The notes beneath the pieces were generated by a model that was not told the origin of the DNA, made no database searches, and was given only the letters and a program-made list of their open reading frames with translations. The translations under genes and the position numbers were made by a program. Positions 9,190 through 17,509 of a stretch of DNA of 64,000 bases are shown here, piece after piece; position 1 is the first letter of the stretch; each line of letters starts with the position of its first letter. The DNA is from Thermodesulfobacteriota bacterium (lineage in GTDB: Bacteria > Desulfobacterota_D > UBA1144 > Nemesobacterales > CSP1-2), in NCBI GenBank assembly GCA_035559815.1, contig DATMAT010000034.1, forward strand, positions 54,312-118,311, written 5' to 3'.

Positions 9190-9399
9190 ATGGCCAGAGT
9201 AACTATCGAAGATTGCCTGGAGAAAGTAGAAAACCGGTTTGCCCTGTCCATAGCGGCGATGAAAAGGGCAAAGCAGATCGCCAAAGGCGCTCAGCCCCTT
9301 TCCGAAGAGACCGACAACAAACATGTGGTGCTCGCCCTGAGGGAGATTGCCGAAGGAAAAGTGAAGGTTGTTTACCCCCCAGGACATCAACGCCCTTAG
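9190..9399 (+). CDS. rpoZ: RNA polymerase omega subunit
   Basis: A 69-residue protein with the omega signature: [19 protein letters not shown], then [12 protein letters not shown] and [11 protein letters not shown]. Omega wraps the C-terminus of beta-prime and aids assembly of the polymerase. GGGAGG about nine bases upstream supports this ATG. The usual neighbours gmk and spoT are absent; here the gene is followed after three bases by marC. Length is normal for the family. Confidence 0.95.
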   Translation: MARVTIEDCLEKVENRFALSIAAMKRAKQIAKGAQPLSEETDNKHVVLALREIAEGKVKVVYPPGHQRP

Positions 9400-9402
9400 T
9401 TA

Positions 9403-9993
9403 ATGTTACAAGACATCCTTCTTAGCTTCATTCCCCTATTCGTGGCCATAGACCCGATAGGGGTAATGCCCATGTATCTCTCTCTGACTAGAGGATTAGA
9501 CAACAACGATAGAAAAAAAGTAGTCAGGGATTCAATACTGACAGCCTGTATTCTAGGGGTTATATTCGTCCTGGCCGGAAAGTTCATATTCAAGATTTTA
9601 GGAATAACGGTTGCTGATTTCGCCATTGCCGGCGGGCTTTTACTCTTCATCTTTTCCATCCTAGATTTGCTTAAAGAAGAAAGCCTAGAGGCCCGAAAAG
9701 TCACACATAGCTCCCTCGGAATTTTCCCCATCGGAACACCACTCATTGTGGGCCCGGCAGTGCTAACTACCTTGATAATTCTAGTCGACACTCAGGGGTT
9801 CGTTGCAACCCTAATAGCCTTTGGTGCAAATCTAATCATATTAGGAGTCGTACTCTACAAAGCGAATATCATTTTGTCATTCCTTGGCCAGGGCGGCGCA
9901 AGGGGTTTTGCCAAGGTTATGAGCATACTGCTTGCAGCGATAGGTATTATGATGGTAAGGCGGGGCATTATGGAGCTTATTTCGGGCAACTAG
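9403..9993 (+). CDS. MarC/NAAT family integral membrane protein
   Basis: A 196-residue membrane protein with about six helices. Family landmarks are IPLFVAIDPIGVMPMYLSL at the N-terminus, the FAIAGGLLLF segment, and GIFPIGTPLIVGPAVLTT in the middle. MarC proteins were named from the E. coli mar region, but deletion does not alter resistance, and the physiological role is unknown; relatives have been proposed as small neutral amino-acid transporters. It starts three bases after rpoZ and is probably co-transcribed. The ATG has no strong Shine-Dalgarno and may rely on coupling. Confidence 0.9.
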   Translation: MLQDILLSFIPLFVAIDPIGVMPMYLSLTRGLDNNDRKKVVRDSILTACILGVIFVLAGKFIFKILGITVADFAIAGGLLLFIFSILDLLKEESLEARKVTHSSLGIFPIGTPLIVGPAVLTTLIILVDTQGFVATLIAFGANLIILGVVLYKANIILSFLGQGGARGFAKVMSILLAAIGIMMVRRGIMELISGN

Positions 9994-10088
9994 CATCGAA
10001 CACAATTTCCCAAGACTATTTTGCCGTACAAGACTGATCCTAGTTGACGAATAGATAGCTACCGCGGGAATATAAATCCTTTAAAAAC

Positions 10089-10116
10089 GTACGGAACGCA
10101 GATCTGCGTTCCGTAC
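10089..10116. repeat. GTAG-foot palindrome, copy 2 (perfect)
   Basis: A perfect 28-nt palindrome: GTACGGAACGCAGA and its exact complement TCTGCGTTCCGTAC. It matches the arms at 66-93, 56708-56757 and 63140-63191. It lies in the spacer between marC and hyuA, which otherwise shows nothing recognisable apart from the next repeat. Confidence 0.85.
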
Positions 10117-10280
10117 AAAAAAGCAAACATAAAAAATAAAGGTTTTTCATATTCTTCTGCAGAAACCGGGTTAGTTCAAACGCGAGATATATTGTTTATC
10201 CTTTTAGCCCAGGCCAAAACTCTTGCTTGTCTATTCAGTTATATCTGGTTAATGTTTTATTCATTTTTCATACTCCAAAA

Positions 10281-10325
10281 TGAGCCACCCCGCGGCAAGG
10301 AGGCCGCAGGGTATCCGAAAATTTC
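10281..10325. repeat. CCGCGGCAAGG...GGTATCCGAAAATTT repeat upstream of hyuA
   Basis: Matches 47234-47274 by eye: both begin TGA(G/A)CCACCC, pass through an inverted repeat around GCAAG and end in GGTATCCGAAAATTTC. The open frame that extends hyuA upstream to 10192 runs through this repeat, so that extension is not credible as protein. Confidence 0.7.
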
Positions 10326-10338
10326 GATTTTGCTGGAT

Positions 10339-12282
10339 ATGCGAGTAGGCATAGATACAGGCGGCACTTTTACCGACTTTGTTTTCTTCGACGGTGAACA
10401 TTTGGGCACACACAAGGTGCTCTCAACGCCTCACGACCCCTCTCAGGCAATCGTCGAGGGGCTTACCGATATCTATGGAGATAAAGTCAAGGACCTTGAG
10501 GTCGTGCACGGCACCACCGTCGCTACCAACACCCTTCTGGAAAGAAAAGGGGCAAGAATAGCCTTAATAACCACGAAGGGATTCGAGGACCTGATCGAGA
10601 TAGGAAGGCAAAACCGGGAAAAACTCTACGACCTATTCTGGGAACCCCAAGAACCCCTGGTAAAGAGGGAACTCCGGTTCGGAGTTCGGGAAAGGACGTC
10701 ATTTGACGGGAAAATACTGGTCAAGGTAAACCAGGAAGATATTAAAAGCCTCCTCAAAAAAATTAAGAAATTAAACGTCCAAGGAATCGCTATTTCATTC
10801 CTCCATTCCTACATAAACCCGAGAAATGAAGAGAAGGTGGAAAGGCTTATTCGTAAAACCGGGATCCCCATATCCACATCCTCAAAGATTCTTCCAGAGT
10901 TTAGGGAATATGAAAGGACATCCACCGTGGTAGCTAACTCTTATCTCCTTCCCAAAGTCAAATCGTATATGGAGAAGCTTAGTAAGAGTCTACCTCGATG
11001 TAAACTCTCGGTGATGCAGTCTAGCGGGGGCGTTATCTCGCCGGACCAGGCTGGGGACGAACCGGTAAGGATTATTTTGTCCGGCCCGGCAGGCGGGGTA
11101 GTAGGCGGGTTCAATATCGCCAAGACAATCGGCTTTGACAAGGTAATTACCTACGATATGGGTGGCACCTCCACCGATGTTTCGCTCTGCGACGGAGGAC
11201 TAAGATTTACAACCGAGACTAATATAGATAATATCCCTATAAAGATTCCGATGGTTGACGTTACCAGCATCGGGGCAGGGGGCGGGTCGATTGCCTACCT
11301 TGATACCGGAGGATCCTTGAAGGTAGGACCGGTAAGCGCCGGGGCTGACCCGGGACCGGCCTGCTACGGCAAGGGTCTTGATGCAACCGTAACCGATGCG
11401 AACGTGGCCGTGGGAAGAATCGACCCGGACTGGTTTCTGGGAGGGCGGATGAAGATATTTCCGGAAAGGACAAGAACCGCCCTTAGCCGGATGGCAAATA
11501 AGATGAACCTTTCGACCAGGGAACTAGCCGAGGGCATAATAAGGGTAGCTAACGCCAATATGGAGAGAGCCCTCCGAGTAATATCTATAGGTAGGGGCTT
11601 TGACCCCCGTGAATTTGCACTTCTCTCGTTCGGAGGAGCGGGCGGGCTTCATGCCTGCGAACTGGCCCAGGCGTTGGAAATAAGGACGGTTATTTTTCCG
11701 AGAGACCCGGGGGTATTATCCGCCCTTGGAATGCTCATGGCAGACTCCTTCAAGGACTACAGTGTCACTACTATTCTTACCGGGAAAGAAGCGACCAAGA
11801 GAGCCGTTGATAAGACCTTCAGGACGCTTGAGGAAAAAGCTAATAAGGACTTTCCCGGTAAGAGGCTCCAATTTAAGCGATTTCTCGATGCCCGTTATAA
11901 AAGGCAATCCCATGAGATCACCATCCCTTACAGCATCAACTTCACCGAGGTTTTTCACAGGACCCACCACCAGATGTACGGCTACAATAAACGGGAGAGC
12001 GAGGTGGAAATAGTTACCCTGAGAATTAGGGCTATAACTAAGACAGAAAAACTCGAACTTCCCAGGATTAAAACCGGAAGAAAGAAAATCGATTCGAGAA
12101 AGAAAAGGCTATTCTTCAACAACAAAGAAATCACCATAAACTCTTACATGAGAGAGGACTTCTTCCCCGGTTTTAAATTTGCCGGGCCGGCCATAGTCCT
12201 GGAAAACACCTCCACGCTTTTCATACCGCCCGATTTCCGGTGTGAAGTGGACGAATGGGGAAATATATTGGCCAGGATGTAA
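10339..12282 (+). CDS. hyuA: Hydantoinase/oxoprolinase A subunit
   Basis: From the ATG at 10339 it is a 647-residue protein. It opens MRVGIDTGGTFTDFVFFDG, the phosphate-binding loop of the ASKHA ATPase fold. VHGTTVATNTLLERKGA and the later YDMGGTSTDVSLCDGG and FGGAGGLHACELA are signature stretches of HyuA-type subunits. HyuA/HyuB enzymes couple ATP hydrolysis to opening of hydantoin or 5-oxoproline rings, or as relatives to carboxylation of acetone or acetophenone. The B subunit is normally adjacent but here lies at 61397-62956 on the same strand. The frame remains open upstream to a TTG at 10192, but that part covers a dispersed repeat. The substrate is unknown. Confidence 0.9.
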   Translation: MRVGIDTGGTFTDFVFFDGEHLGTHKVLSTPHDPSQAIVEGLTDIYGDKVKDLEVVHGTTVATNTLLERKGARIALITTKGFEDLIEIGRQNREKLYDLFWEPQEPLVKRELRFGVRERTSFDGKILVKVNQEDIKSLLKKIKKLNVQGIAISFLHSYINPRNEEKVERLIRKTGIPISTSSKILPEFREYERTSTVVANSYLLPKVKSYMEKLSKSLPRCKLSVMQSSGGVISPDQAGDEPVRIILSGPAGGVVGGFNIAKTIGFDKVITYDMGGTSTDVSLCDGGLRFTTETNIDNIPIKIPMVDVTSIGAGGGSIAYLDTGGSLKVGPVSAGADPGPACYGKGLDATVTDANVAVGRIDPDWFLGGRMKIFPERTRTALSRMANKMNLSTRELAEGIIRVANANMERALRVISIGRGFDPREFALLSFGGAGGLHACELAQALEIRTVIFPRDPGVLSALGMLMADSFKDYSVTTILTGKEATKRAVDKTFRTLEEKANKDFPGKRLQFKRFLDARYKRQSHEITIPYSINFTEVFHRTHHQMYGYNKRESEVEIVTLRIRAITKTEKLELPRIKTGRKKIDSRKKRLFFNNKEITINSYMREDFFPGFKFAGPAIVLENTSTLFIPPDFRCEVDEWGNILARM

Positions 12283-12301
12283 TAAAATTCATATAATTTT
12301 G

Positions 12302-12550
12302 AAAAAACTTGTCCAAAATAAGAGACTGCTTCGCCGTAAAAAGAAATGATAGGTTTTTTGAGGTGTTCGCCCTTCGACTAAGCCTTTAGTGAGCTTGTCG
12401 AACTACTCAGGACGAACGGGTCTTTTATTCCTGATTAACAGCGGATGCGTGCATCCGCTCATCCAGAGCCCCGTCGAAGGATGCCAATGCACTTATTCGG
12501 AGCCCTATCCAGCTAGTCGAAGGGATAAATTCCATGAACGAAGCAATCCC
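12302..12550. repeat. Dispersed ~300-bp composite repeat, copy B
   Basis: Second copy of the element at 6184-6500, shorter because the centre after the hairpin is deleted. It contains the AGCGGATGC/GCATCCGCT hairpin at 12440-12459. It lies just downstream of hyuA. The rest of the 12283-12692 spacer shows no gene. Confidence 0.75.
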
Positions 12551-12692
12551 ATTTCTAAAAACTAATGTCATCAGGACATACAGGGCTTAGGTGAACGGAT
12601 ATAATTTGGACACATTTACATAACAAACACATAAGAAGGCAACTTGATTTGAAATTAAGCTAAATCATCGTTAGCAAGGGGAAAATAATCCA

Positions 12693-14006
12693 ATGAAACA
12701 TCCAAAAACCTTTATTCTCGGTGCCGGAATGACCGGACTTGCCGCAAGCTGGGTATCGGGACTTCCGGTGTATGAATCGGAGACCGTCCCCGGTGGGATA
12801 TGTTCGTCCTACTATCTCTCGCCCGGTGGGGATAAACCCATCTATTCGACTCCGGAAGACGGGGAATATTACCGCTTCGAAATAGGGGGAGGCCACTGGA
12901 TATTCGGGGGAGACCCAGCGGTGCTCCACTTCATCCGGTCACTCACCCCGGTGAAATCATACCACAGACGATCCTCCGTATTTTTCAGCAAAAAGGGGCT
13001 ATACGTTCCATACCCGATACAGAACCACCTGGGCTATCTGGGTAAGCACATGGCCAAAAAGGCACTCGACGACCTGATGTCCGGCCCTAAGGGCGATGCT
13101 AAAACCATGGCCGACTGGCTGGAGCAAAGCTTTGGTAAGATGCTGACCGAGCTCTTTTTCGCTCCTTTCCATGAAAAATATACGGCCGGACTCTGGACCC
13201 AAATCGCTCCCCAGGATGCCTATAAATCGCCGGTGAATATGTCTCTTGCCATCAAGGGGGCTTCCGACGATACCCCGCCGGTCGGATATAACGTCACCTT
13301 TGTCTATCCCATAGAGGGCCTCAACACGTTAGCCCAACGTATGGCCCAAAACAGAAATGTTAAGTACGAAAAGAAGGTGGTGCGGATTGATATAAATAAA
13401 AAAGAGGTTTCATTCTCCGACGGGTCCGGCCAGAAATACGAAAACCTGATTTCGACACTGCCGCTCAATAAAGCCATAGAAGCGGCCGGCCTTGAGCCGG
13501 ATGAAAGGCCGGATTGCCATACCTCGGTTCTGGTGTTGAATATAGGTGCAAGGCGGGGGCCACTATGCCCGGATGACCACTGGCTCTACATTCCGGACAG
13601 CGACTCCGGTTTTCATAGGGTCGGATTCTACAGTAACGTCGATGTCTCTTTCCTCCCCCACTCTTCCAGAGAATCTAATGACCGGGTAAGCATTTACGTC
13701 GAGCGCGCCTATAAACATGGAGAGAAACCGTCAAACGATGAAATAAAGCAATATTCTCAGAACGTAGTTAAGGAGTTGGAAGGGTGGAAATTCATTGAGA
13801 TGGAAGAAGCTATCGTCGACCCCACCTGGATCGAGGTGGCCTACACCTGGTCCTGGCCGGGCTCCAATTGGAAGACAAAAGCACTGGGGCTTCTGGAAAA
13901 GAACGGTATCTTCCAGGTCGGCCGCTACGGACGGTGGATATTTCAGGGCATTGCCGAGTCCATAAAAGACGGCTTCTTCGTGGGAGCGGCGGTAGGGAAG
14001 AAGTAG
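12693..14006 (+). CDS. UDP-galactopyranose mutase-like FAD oxidoreductase
   Basis: A 437-residue flavoprotein. The FAD-binding GAGMTGLAAS loop is at residues about 10-19, GGICSSYY follows, and GGGHWIFGGD closes the dinucleotide fold. The block VPYPIQNHLGYL, then DWLEQSFG and APFHEKYTAGLW resembles the substrate domain of eukaryote-type UDP-galactopyranose mutases (VPYPFQNN...LF..PYN.K.W), more than protoporphyrinogen oxidase. It is the first gene of a surface-glycan region that includes GT2 enzymes with WLLDNDA and WDDMDW motifs of the kind seen in galactofuranosyltransferases, so a role in making a furanose or other modified sugar is plausible but unproven. A related amine-oxidase-type desaturase is the alternative. 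Confidence 0.75.
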   Translation: MKHPKTFILGAGMTGLAASWVSGLPVYESETVPGGICSSYYLSPGGDKPIYSTPEDGEYYRFEIGGGHWIFGGDPAVLHFIRSLTPVKSYHRRSSVFFSKKGLYVPYPIQNHLGYLGKHMAKKALDDLMSGPKGDAKTMADWLEQSFGKMLTELFFAPFHEKYTAGLWTQIAPQDAYKSPVNMSLAIKGASDDTPPVGYNVTFVYPIEGLNTLAQRMAQNRNVKYEKKVVRIDINKKEVSFSDGSGQKYENLISTLPLNKAIEAAGLEPDERPDCHTSVLVLNIGARRGPLCPDDHWLYIPDSDSGFHRVGFYSNVDVSFLPHSSRESNDRVSIYVERAYKHGEKPSNDEIKQYSQNVVKELEGWKFIEMEEAIVDPTWIEVAYTWSWPGSNWKTKALGLLEKNGIFQVGRYGRWIFQGIAESIKDGFFVGAAVGKK

Positions 14007-14081
14007 TTAGATTGCAAATCCGGCCTGACGTATAATCTTACATCCATTCCCAGAAGGGATAGTTCAAACTTCAAAAGCTTG

Positions 14082-15011
14082 ATGACCGACGACACTAAGC
14101 CTAATTTTTTGATCATCGGTTGTGGTAAATGCGGCACGACCACCTTGGGCAACTTGCTCAACCAGCATCCCGAAATTTTTGTCGTTTCCTCGCCCAAGGA
14201 ACCTAATTTTTTCTCCCACGACCGGAAATACGCAAAAGGATGGGATTGGTACCAATCGCTTTTCCGAAATACAAAGGGCGCTTCATTGGTGGGAGAAAAA
14301 AGCGTTTCCTATTCCAGCGAGGAGTTTGAAGACCGTGCCTGCCAGAGAATACAAAAGCACGTGCCAAGTGTCCGCCTGATTTACATAGTCCGCAATCCAC
14401 TCGATCGGGTCGAATCGGCTTATCGTCAGATACATGATGTCGCCTCCAGGCGTGGCAAATATTTTCCGCATTCGATAGAAGGAGCGTTGAAATACCGTCC
14501 TCAGCTATACACAAACGCACTTTACTGGCAGCGCATCAACAAGTTTCGCTCTTATTTCCCCGACGAACAAATATTAGTGCTGTTCCTCGAAGACCTAAAG
14601 ACAGACCCAGGGACAGTACTCACAAAATGTTTTAACTTCCTCGGAGTAGACTCCAGGCTTCCGGCTGAGGGGCTGAATAAGCGTCTCAACACTGCTGATG
14701 AAAAATACTACAGCAACTGGCTGATGAGGTTTATCATCAACCATAAAAGCCTAAACTCCTGTTGGATAAGGCTACCGAAGAAAGCGAGAAGAAAGGCCCA
14801 AGTAATAATGCGAAACCGTTTCGAAGTACCATTGAAATGGGAGCCATCCGCTCGTGAATTCGTACTGAGCCAAGTTGCTGAGGACTCCAGGCAGTTCCTC
14901 AAGTTTTACGGAAAACCCTCAGATTTCTGGGGCCCCGATTTCACGCGCAAAGAAATAGGCTTTGACCCGGGATTGGGAGACGAAAATATCGAAGCCCTAA
15001 GGACCGCTTAG
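14082..15011 (+). CDS. PAPS-dependent sulfotransferase
   Basis: A 309-residue carbohydrate-type sulfotransferase. The 5'-phosphosulfate loop is IIGCGKCGTTTLGNLL near the N-terminus, followed by the SPKEPNFFS motif. The 3'-phosphate-binding element is IYIVRNPLDRVESAYRQ. This class transfers sulfate from PAPS to polysaccharide or glycolipid acceptors. I took the ATG at 14082; a TTG immediately before it would add one residue. It runs convergent to the GT2 gene at 15053-16447 and probably acts with the glycan genes around it. A second sulfotransferase lies at 16589-17509, so the exported glycan is likely sulfated. Confidence 0.88.
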   Translation: MTDDTKPNFLIIGCGKCGTTTLGNLLNQHPEIFVVSSPKEPNFFSHDRKYAKGWDWYQSLFRNTKGASLVGEKSVSYSSEEFEDRACQRIQKHVPSVRLIYIVRNPLDRVESAYRQIHDVASRRGKYFPHSIEGALKYRPQLYTNALYWQRINKFRSYFPDEQILVLFLEDLKTDPGTVLTKCFNFLGVDSRLPAEGLNKRLNTADEKYYSNWLMRFIINHKSLNSCWIRLPKKARRKAQVIMRNRFEVPLKWEPSAREFVLSQVAEDSRQFLKFYGKPSDFWGPDFTRKEIGFDPGLGDENIEALRTA

Positions 15012-15052
15012 ATTCGGTTTGATTAGAATTTATGAATGCACCCTTACTATTT

Positions 15053-16447
15053 TTAGCTCCTCTTATATCTAAGGCTGCTGACATAAACTATAGGCAGAAG
15101 CAGTATTCCGACGGCTTCTCCTAGCAGGGTTGAAACAATCAATTTCCAGATGTTTTTCCGGCTATTTTGATTCTCGATAAATCGGTTATTTCCCGGGTCA
15201 AAATCATATGCCCTCTTGGCAGCGAAAGAAAAAGGAGAGGGATAATTGGGGTTCACTGCAATGTCGTAGTTCTTGAGGAGTAATTTGAAAAAAACAACTA
15301 TATTATAAAGAAGCCCATATTTTTTTTGGGAATTCAATTCAATTATGTCGTCAAAACTATCTCTGTAAATATCTAACCTGTCGTCAACCATGATTAAGCT
15401 CAGCTTAGAGTCCGGAAAAGATTCTCGTAGCTTGTTTAAGGTAGAAAATATTTCATCCCTGCTCCCGCCATTCAGAATAAGTATGTTCTTGCCTTCTTCG
15501 GGAAGCCTATATAACGAGCCCTGCTTTTTTTCGTCATTGGTAATCTGTACCCTCCCACCCCAAGCCCCGGTTATAAAATCCCAAATACCCCTAAACCCCA
15601 CGAGCATCAAATCGGGTCTGCCGCACATACCCCAGAAGAGCAGCACCTTAGAACGAAAACGGAGAAAATTAAAGAAAATCAAGGCTCTCCTGACATAATT
15701 GGCGTGTTTGGAATATGCTAATAAGCCATTCCGGCTTCCGTAGTAGTAATCTATGACCGGACTTCTCTTCTCAGTGAACGCCGGATGATAGACAATAGAA
15801 TGTAAAACTGACACTACCCTAAAACCATTTTTCCTGAATTGGAGTCCCCAATCCATATCGTCCCAGAAGAAGAAAAACCTTTCATCCATGAGACCTACCT
15901 TGCTTAAAGAGCGGACTCGGACCAGGGCCGAGCAGATGGCTACATAATCAACATCTTCGATTTCAGTCTTGGGTTTGAAGTCTTTCTTGTTCCTGAATAA
16001 AGGGTTAACATCGATCGTATCCCACCTGAGGAATGCCCCGGCCTCGACCGTAATCTCCTTTCTCACGCTGTCAATTATCCTCGAGCCAGCTAATCCTATG
16101 GTCTCATCACCAGCCATAGCCTTCATCAATTCTTTGAAGGAGTTTTCTTCAACCTGAGCGTCATTATCCAGGAGCCAGATATATTCAAAATCCCCTTTTC
16201 TTAGCGCATATTTTATCCCGGCGTTGAACCCCGCCGTCCCCCCTTTATTCTCTGAGTTCGTTATTACCTGTACTTCCGGGAATTGAAGCCTGATTGCCTC
16301 TACCGACCCGTCGGTGGATGCATTATCCACGACGATGACTTCCTCATTTTGAGAAAACGTGTCTTTGAGAGAATTGAGGAGCCCAAGAACCGCCTCTCTC
16401 CTGTTCCAATTCACTATAACCACTGCTGTTTTTGGATAATCCCGCAT
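15053..16447 (-). CDS. GT2 glycosyltransferase with C-terminal Rossmann-like domain and membrane anchor
   Basis: A 464-residue protein. The GT-A domain (about 1-250) begins KTAVVIVNWNRREAV. It carries VVDNASTDGS, the metal-binding WLLDNDAQV and the catalytic-region motif FFFWDDMDWGLQFRKNGF, a pattern of rhamnosyl- or galactofuranosyltransferases. About residues 310-430 form a second alpha/beta domain (KNILILNGGSRDE...) I do not recognise, and a hydrophobic stretch (about 436-458) ends the protein. The paralogue at 17506-18918 has the same architecture. It is the third gene of a minus-strand cluster GT2, sulfotransferase, GT2, separated by about 140 bases from the sulfotransferase. Confidence 0.85.
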   Translation of the reverse strand: MRDYPKTAVVIVNWNRREAVLGLLNSLKDTFSQNEEVIVVDNASTDGSVEAIRLQFPEVQVITNSENKGGTAGFNAGIKYALRKGDFEYIWLLDNDAQVEENSFKELMKAMAGDETIGLAGSRIIDSVRKEITVEAGAFLRWDTIDVNPLFRNKKDFKPKTEIEDVDYVAICSALVRVRSLSKVGLMDERFFFFWDDMDWGLQFRKNGFRVVSVLHSIVYHPAFTEKRSPVIDYYYGSRNGLLAYSKHANYVRRALIFFNFLRFRSKVLLFWGMCGRPDLMLVGFRGIWDFITGAWGGRVQITNDEKKQGSLYRLPEEGKNILILNGGSRDEIFSTLNKLRESFPDSKLSLIMVDDRLDIYRDSFDDIIELNSQKKYGLLYNIVVFFKLLLKNYDIAVNPNYPSPFSFAAKRAYDFDPGNNRFIENQNSRKNIWKLIVSTLLGEAVGILLLPIVYVSSLRYKRS

Positions 16448-16588
16448 TTAAATAGAGGCTTATAAAGTTAAATCCTTCGGAGACGAACTAAACTCTCTTT
16501 TGAATCCGAGACCTATGCTTAAAAAACCGGATAGGCCGTCTTGGAATGCGGCGCCTCCCTTAAAACAAAACCCCATCAACCTCCCTAC

Positions 16589-17509
16589 CTATTCCAACCA
16601 GCCGGACAGGTCACGGTTTATCAAGTCCTGTAGCATCAAGATATCATGCCTATAAACTCCGATTAAATGTTTTTTGGTGTCCGGTTCCATACTGTCCTTT
16701 CTAGAGTTCTTATTCTTGAAATAATTAACCAGCTTTTCTGTCTTTTCCTTACCGATGGTATTCAAGAGCAAAGGACGGCTTATCTTCTTGAGGGGATGGT
16801 CGTAATTTGAAAGAAAATTCTGCAATTTTCTACTACGGGGGGTATCGGTTACATTGTGTTTAGCACTCACGTCAGGAATGAATGAAGGATCGACCTCAAG
16901 AAATTCGAACATATCCCTTATCGCCCCCAAGAGATTTTTGCTTATTTCCTCGTAAAGATATATCCTGACCTTCTCATTTCCGAAAGCTTCTAGATAAGCT
17001 TTGACCTGCCTGTGATAAAAGCCGACGTCGATATAATCAAACCCCCACCACCAATTCTCGCCCTTTCTTCGGTTTATTACCTCCGGTCTTATGGCTTCAT
17101 CGAAATTCAATTGCTCGACTCCATCCCTTAAGTGATGCTTATAGTTGGAGAACGCCCTCTCCGCCGGGTTTCTTAGTATTATGATGATCCTAGGGACCGG
17201 CTGTACATACCTCAGTATATTACGTATTGAATTCTCATAAAAATATAGATAGGCAACACAAACCTCACCAACAGCTTTTTCTGTGGCCGCCTCTTCGAAA
17301 ATACTCATGTAATCATCCCAATTCTCGATGATGTTCTTGCCGTAGAAGGAACCCTTGCCCGAGAACATATCCCTCCTTAAGCCGGCGAAAAAGAAATGTT
17401 CCTTTTTCATGGGGAGATATACGTCCGGGTGTTGTTTGAGATAGTGGTAAAGGGAGGTAGTACCCGCCTTTGCCGCACCCACGACTAAAAAATTAGGAAT
17501 GTGCCTCAT
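16589..17509 (-). CDS. PAPS-dependent sulfotransferase (second copy)
   Basis: A 306-residue sulfotransferase. The PAPS loop is VVGAAKAGTTSLYHYL, the substrate-side motif is PMKKEHFFFA, and the 3'-phosphate element is IIIILRNPAERAFSNYKH. Its start codon overlaps the stop of the upstream GT2 gene (ATGA), so translation is coupled and the acceptor may be the glycan made by that GT2. It is only distantly similar to the copy at 14082, so the two probably sulfate different positions or acceptors. Confidence 0.9.
   Translation of the reverse strand: MRHIPNFLVVGAAKAGTTSLYHYLKQHPDVYLPMKKEHFFFAGLRRDMFSGKGSFYGKNIIENWDDYMSIFEEAATEKAVGEVCVAYLYFYENSIRNILRYVQPVPRIIIILRNPAERAFSNYKHHLRDGVEQLNFDEAIRPEVINRRKGENWWWGFDYIDVGFYHRQVKAYLEAFGNEKVRIYLYEEISKNLLGAIRDMFEFLEVDPSFIPDVSAKHNVTDTPRSRKLQNFLSNYDHPLKKISRPLLLNTIGKEKTEKLVNYFKNKNSRKDSMEPDTKKHLIGVYRHDILMLQDLINRDLSGWLE

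Noticed and set aside
10192..10338. N-terminal extension of hyuA
   Set aside because: Passes through a dispersed repeat (10281-10325). The ATG at 10339 gives the expected family N-terminus.
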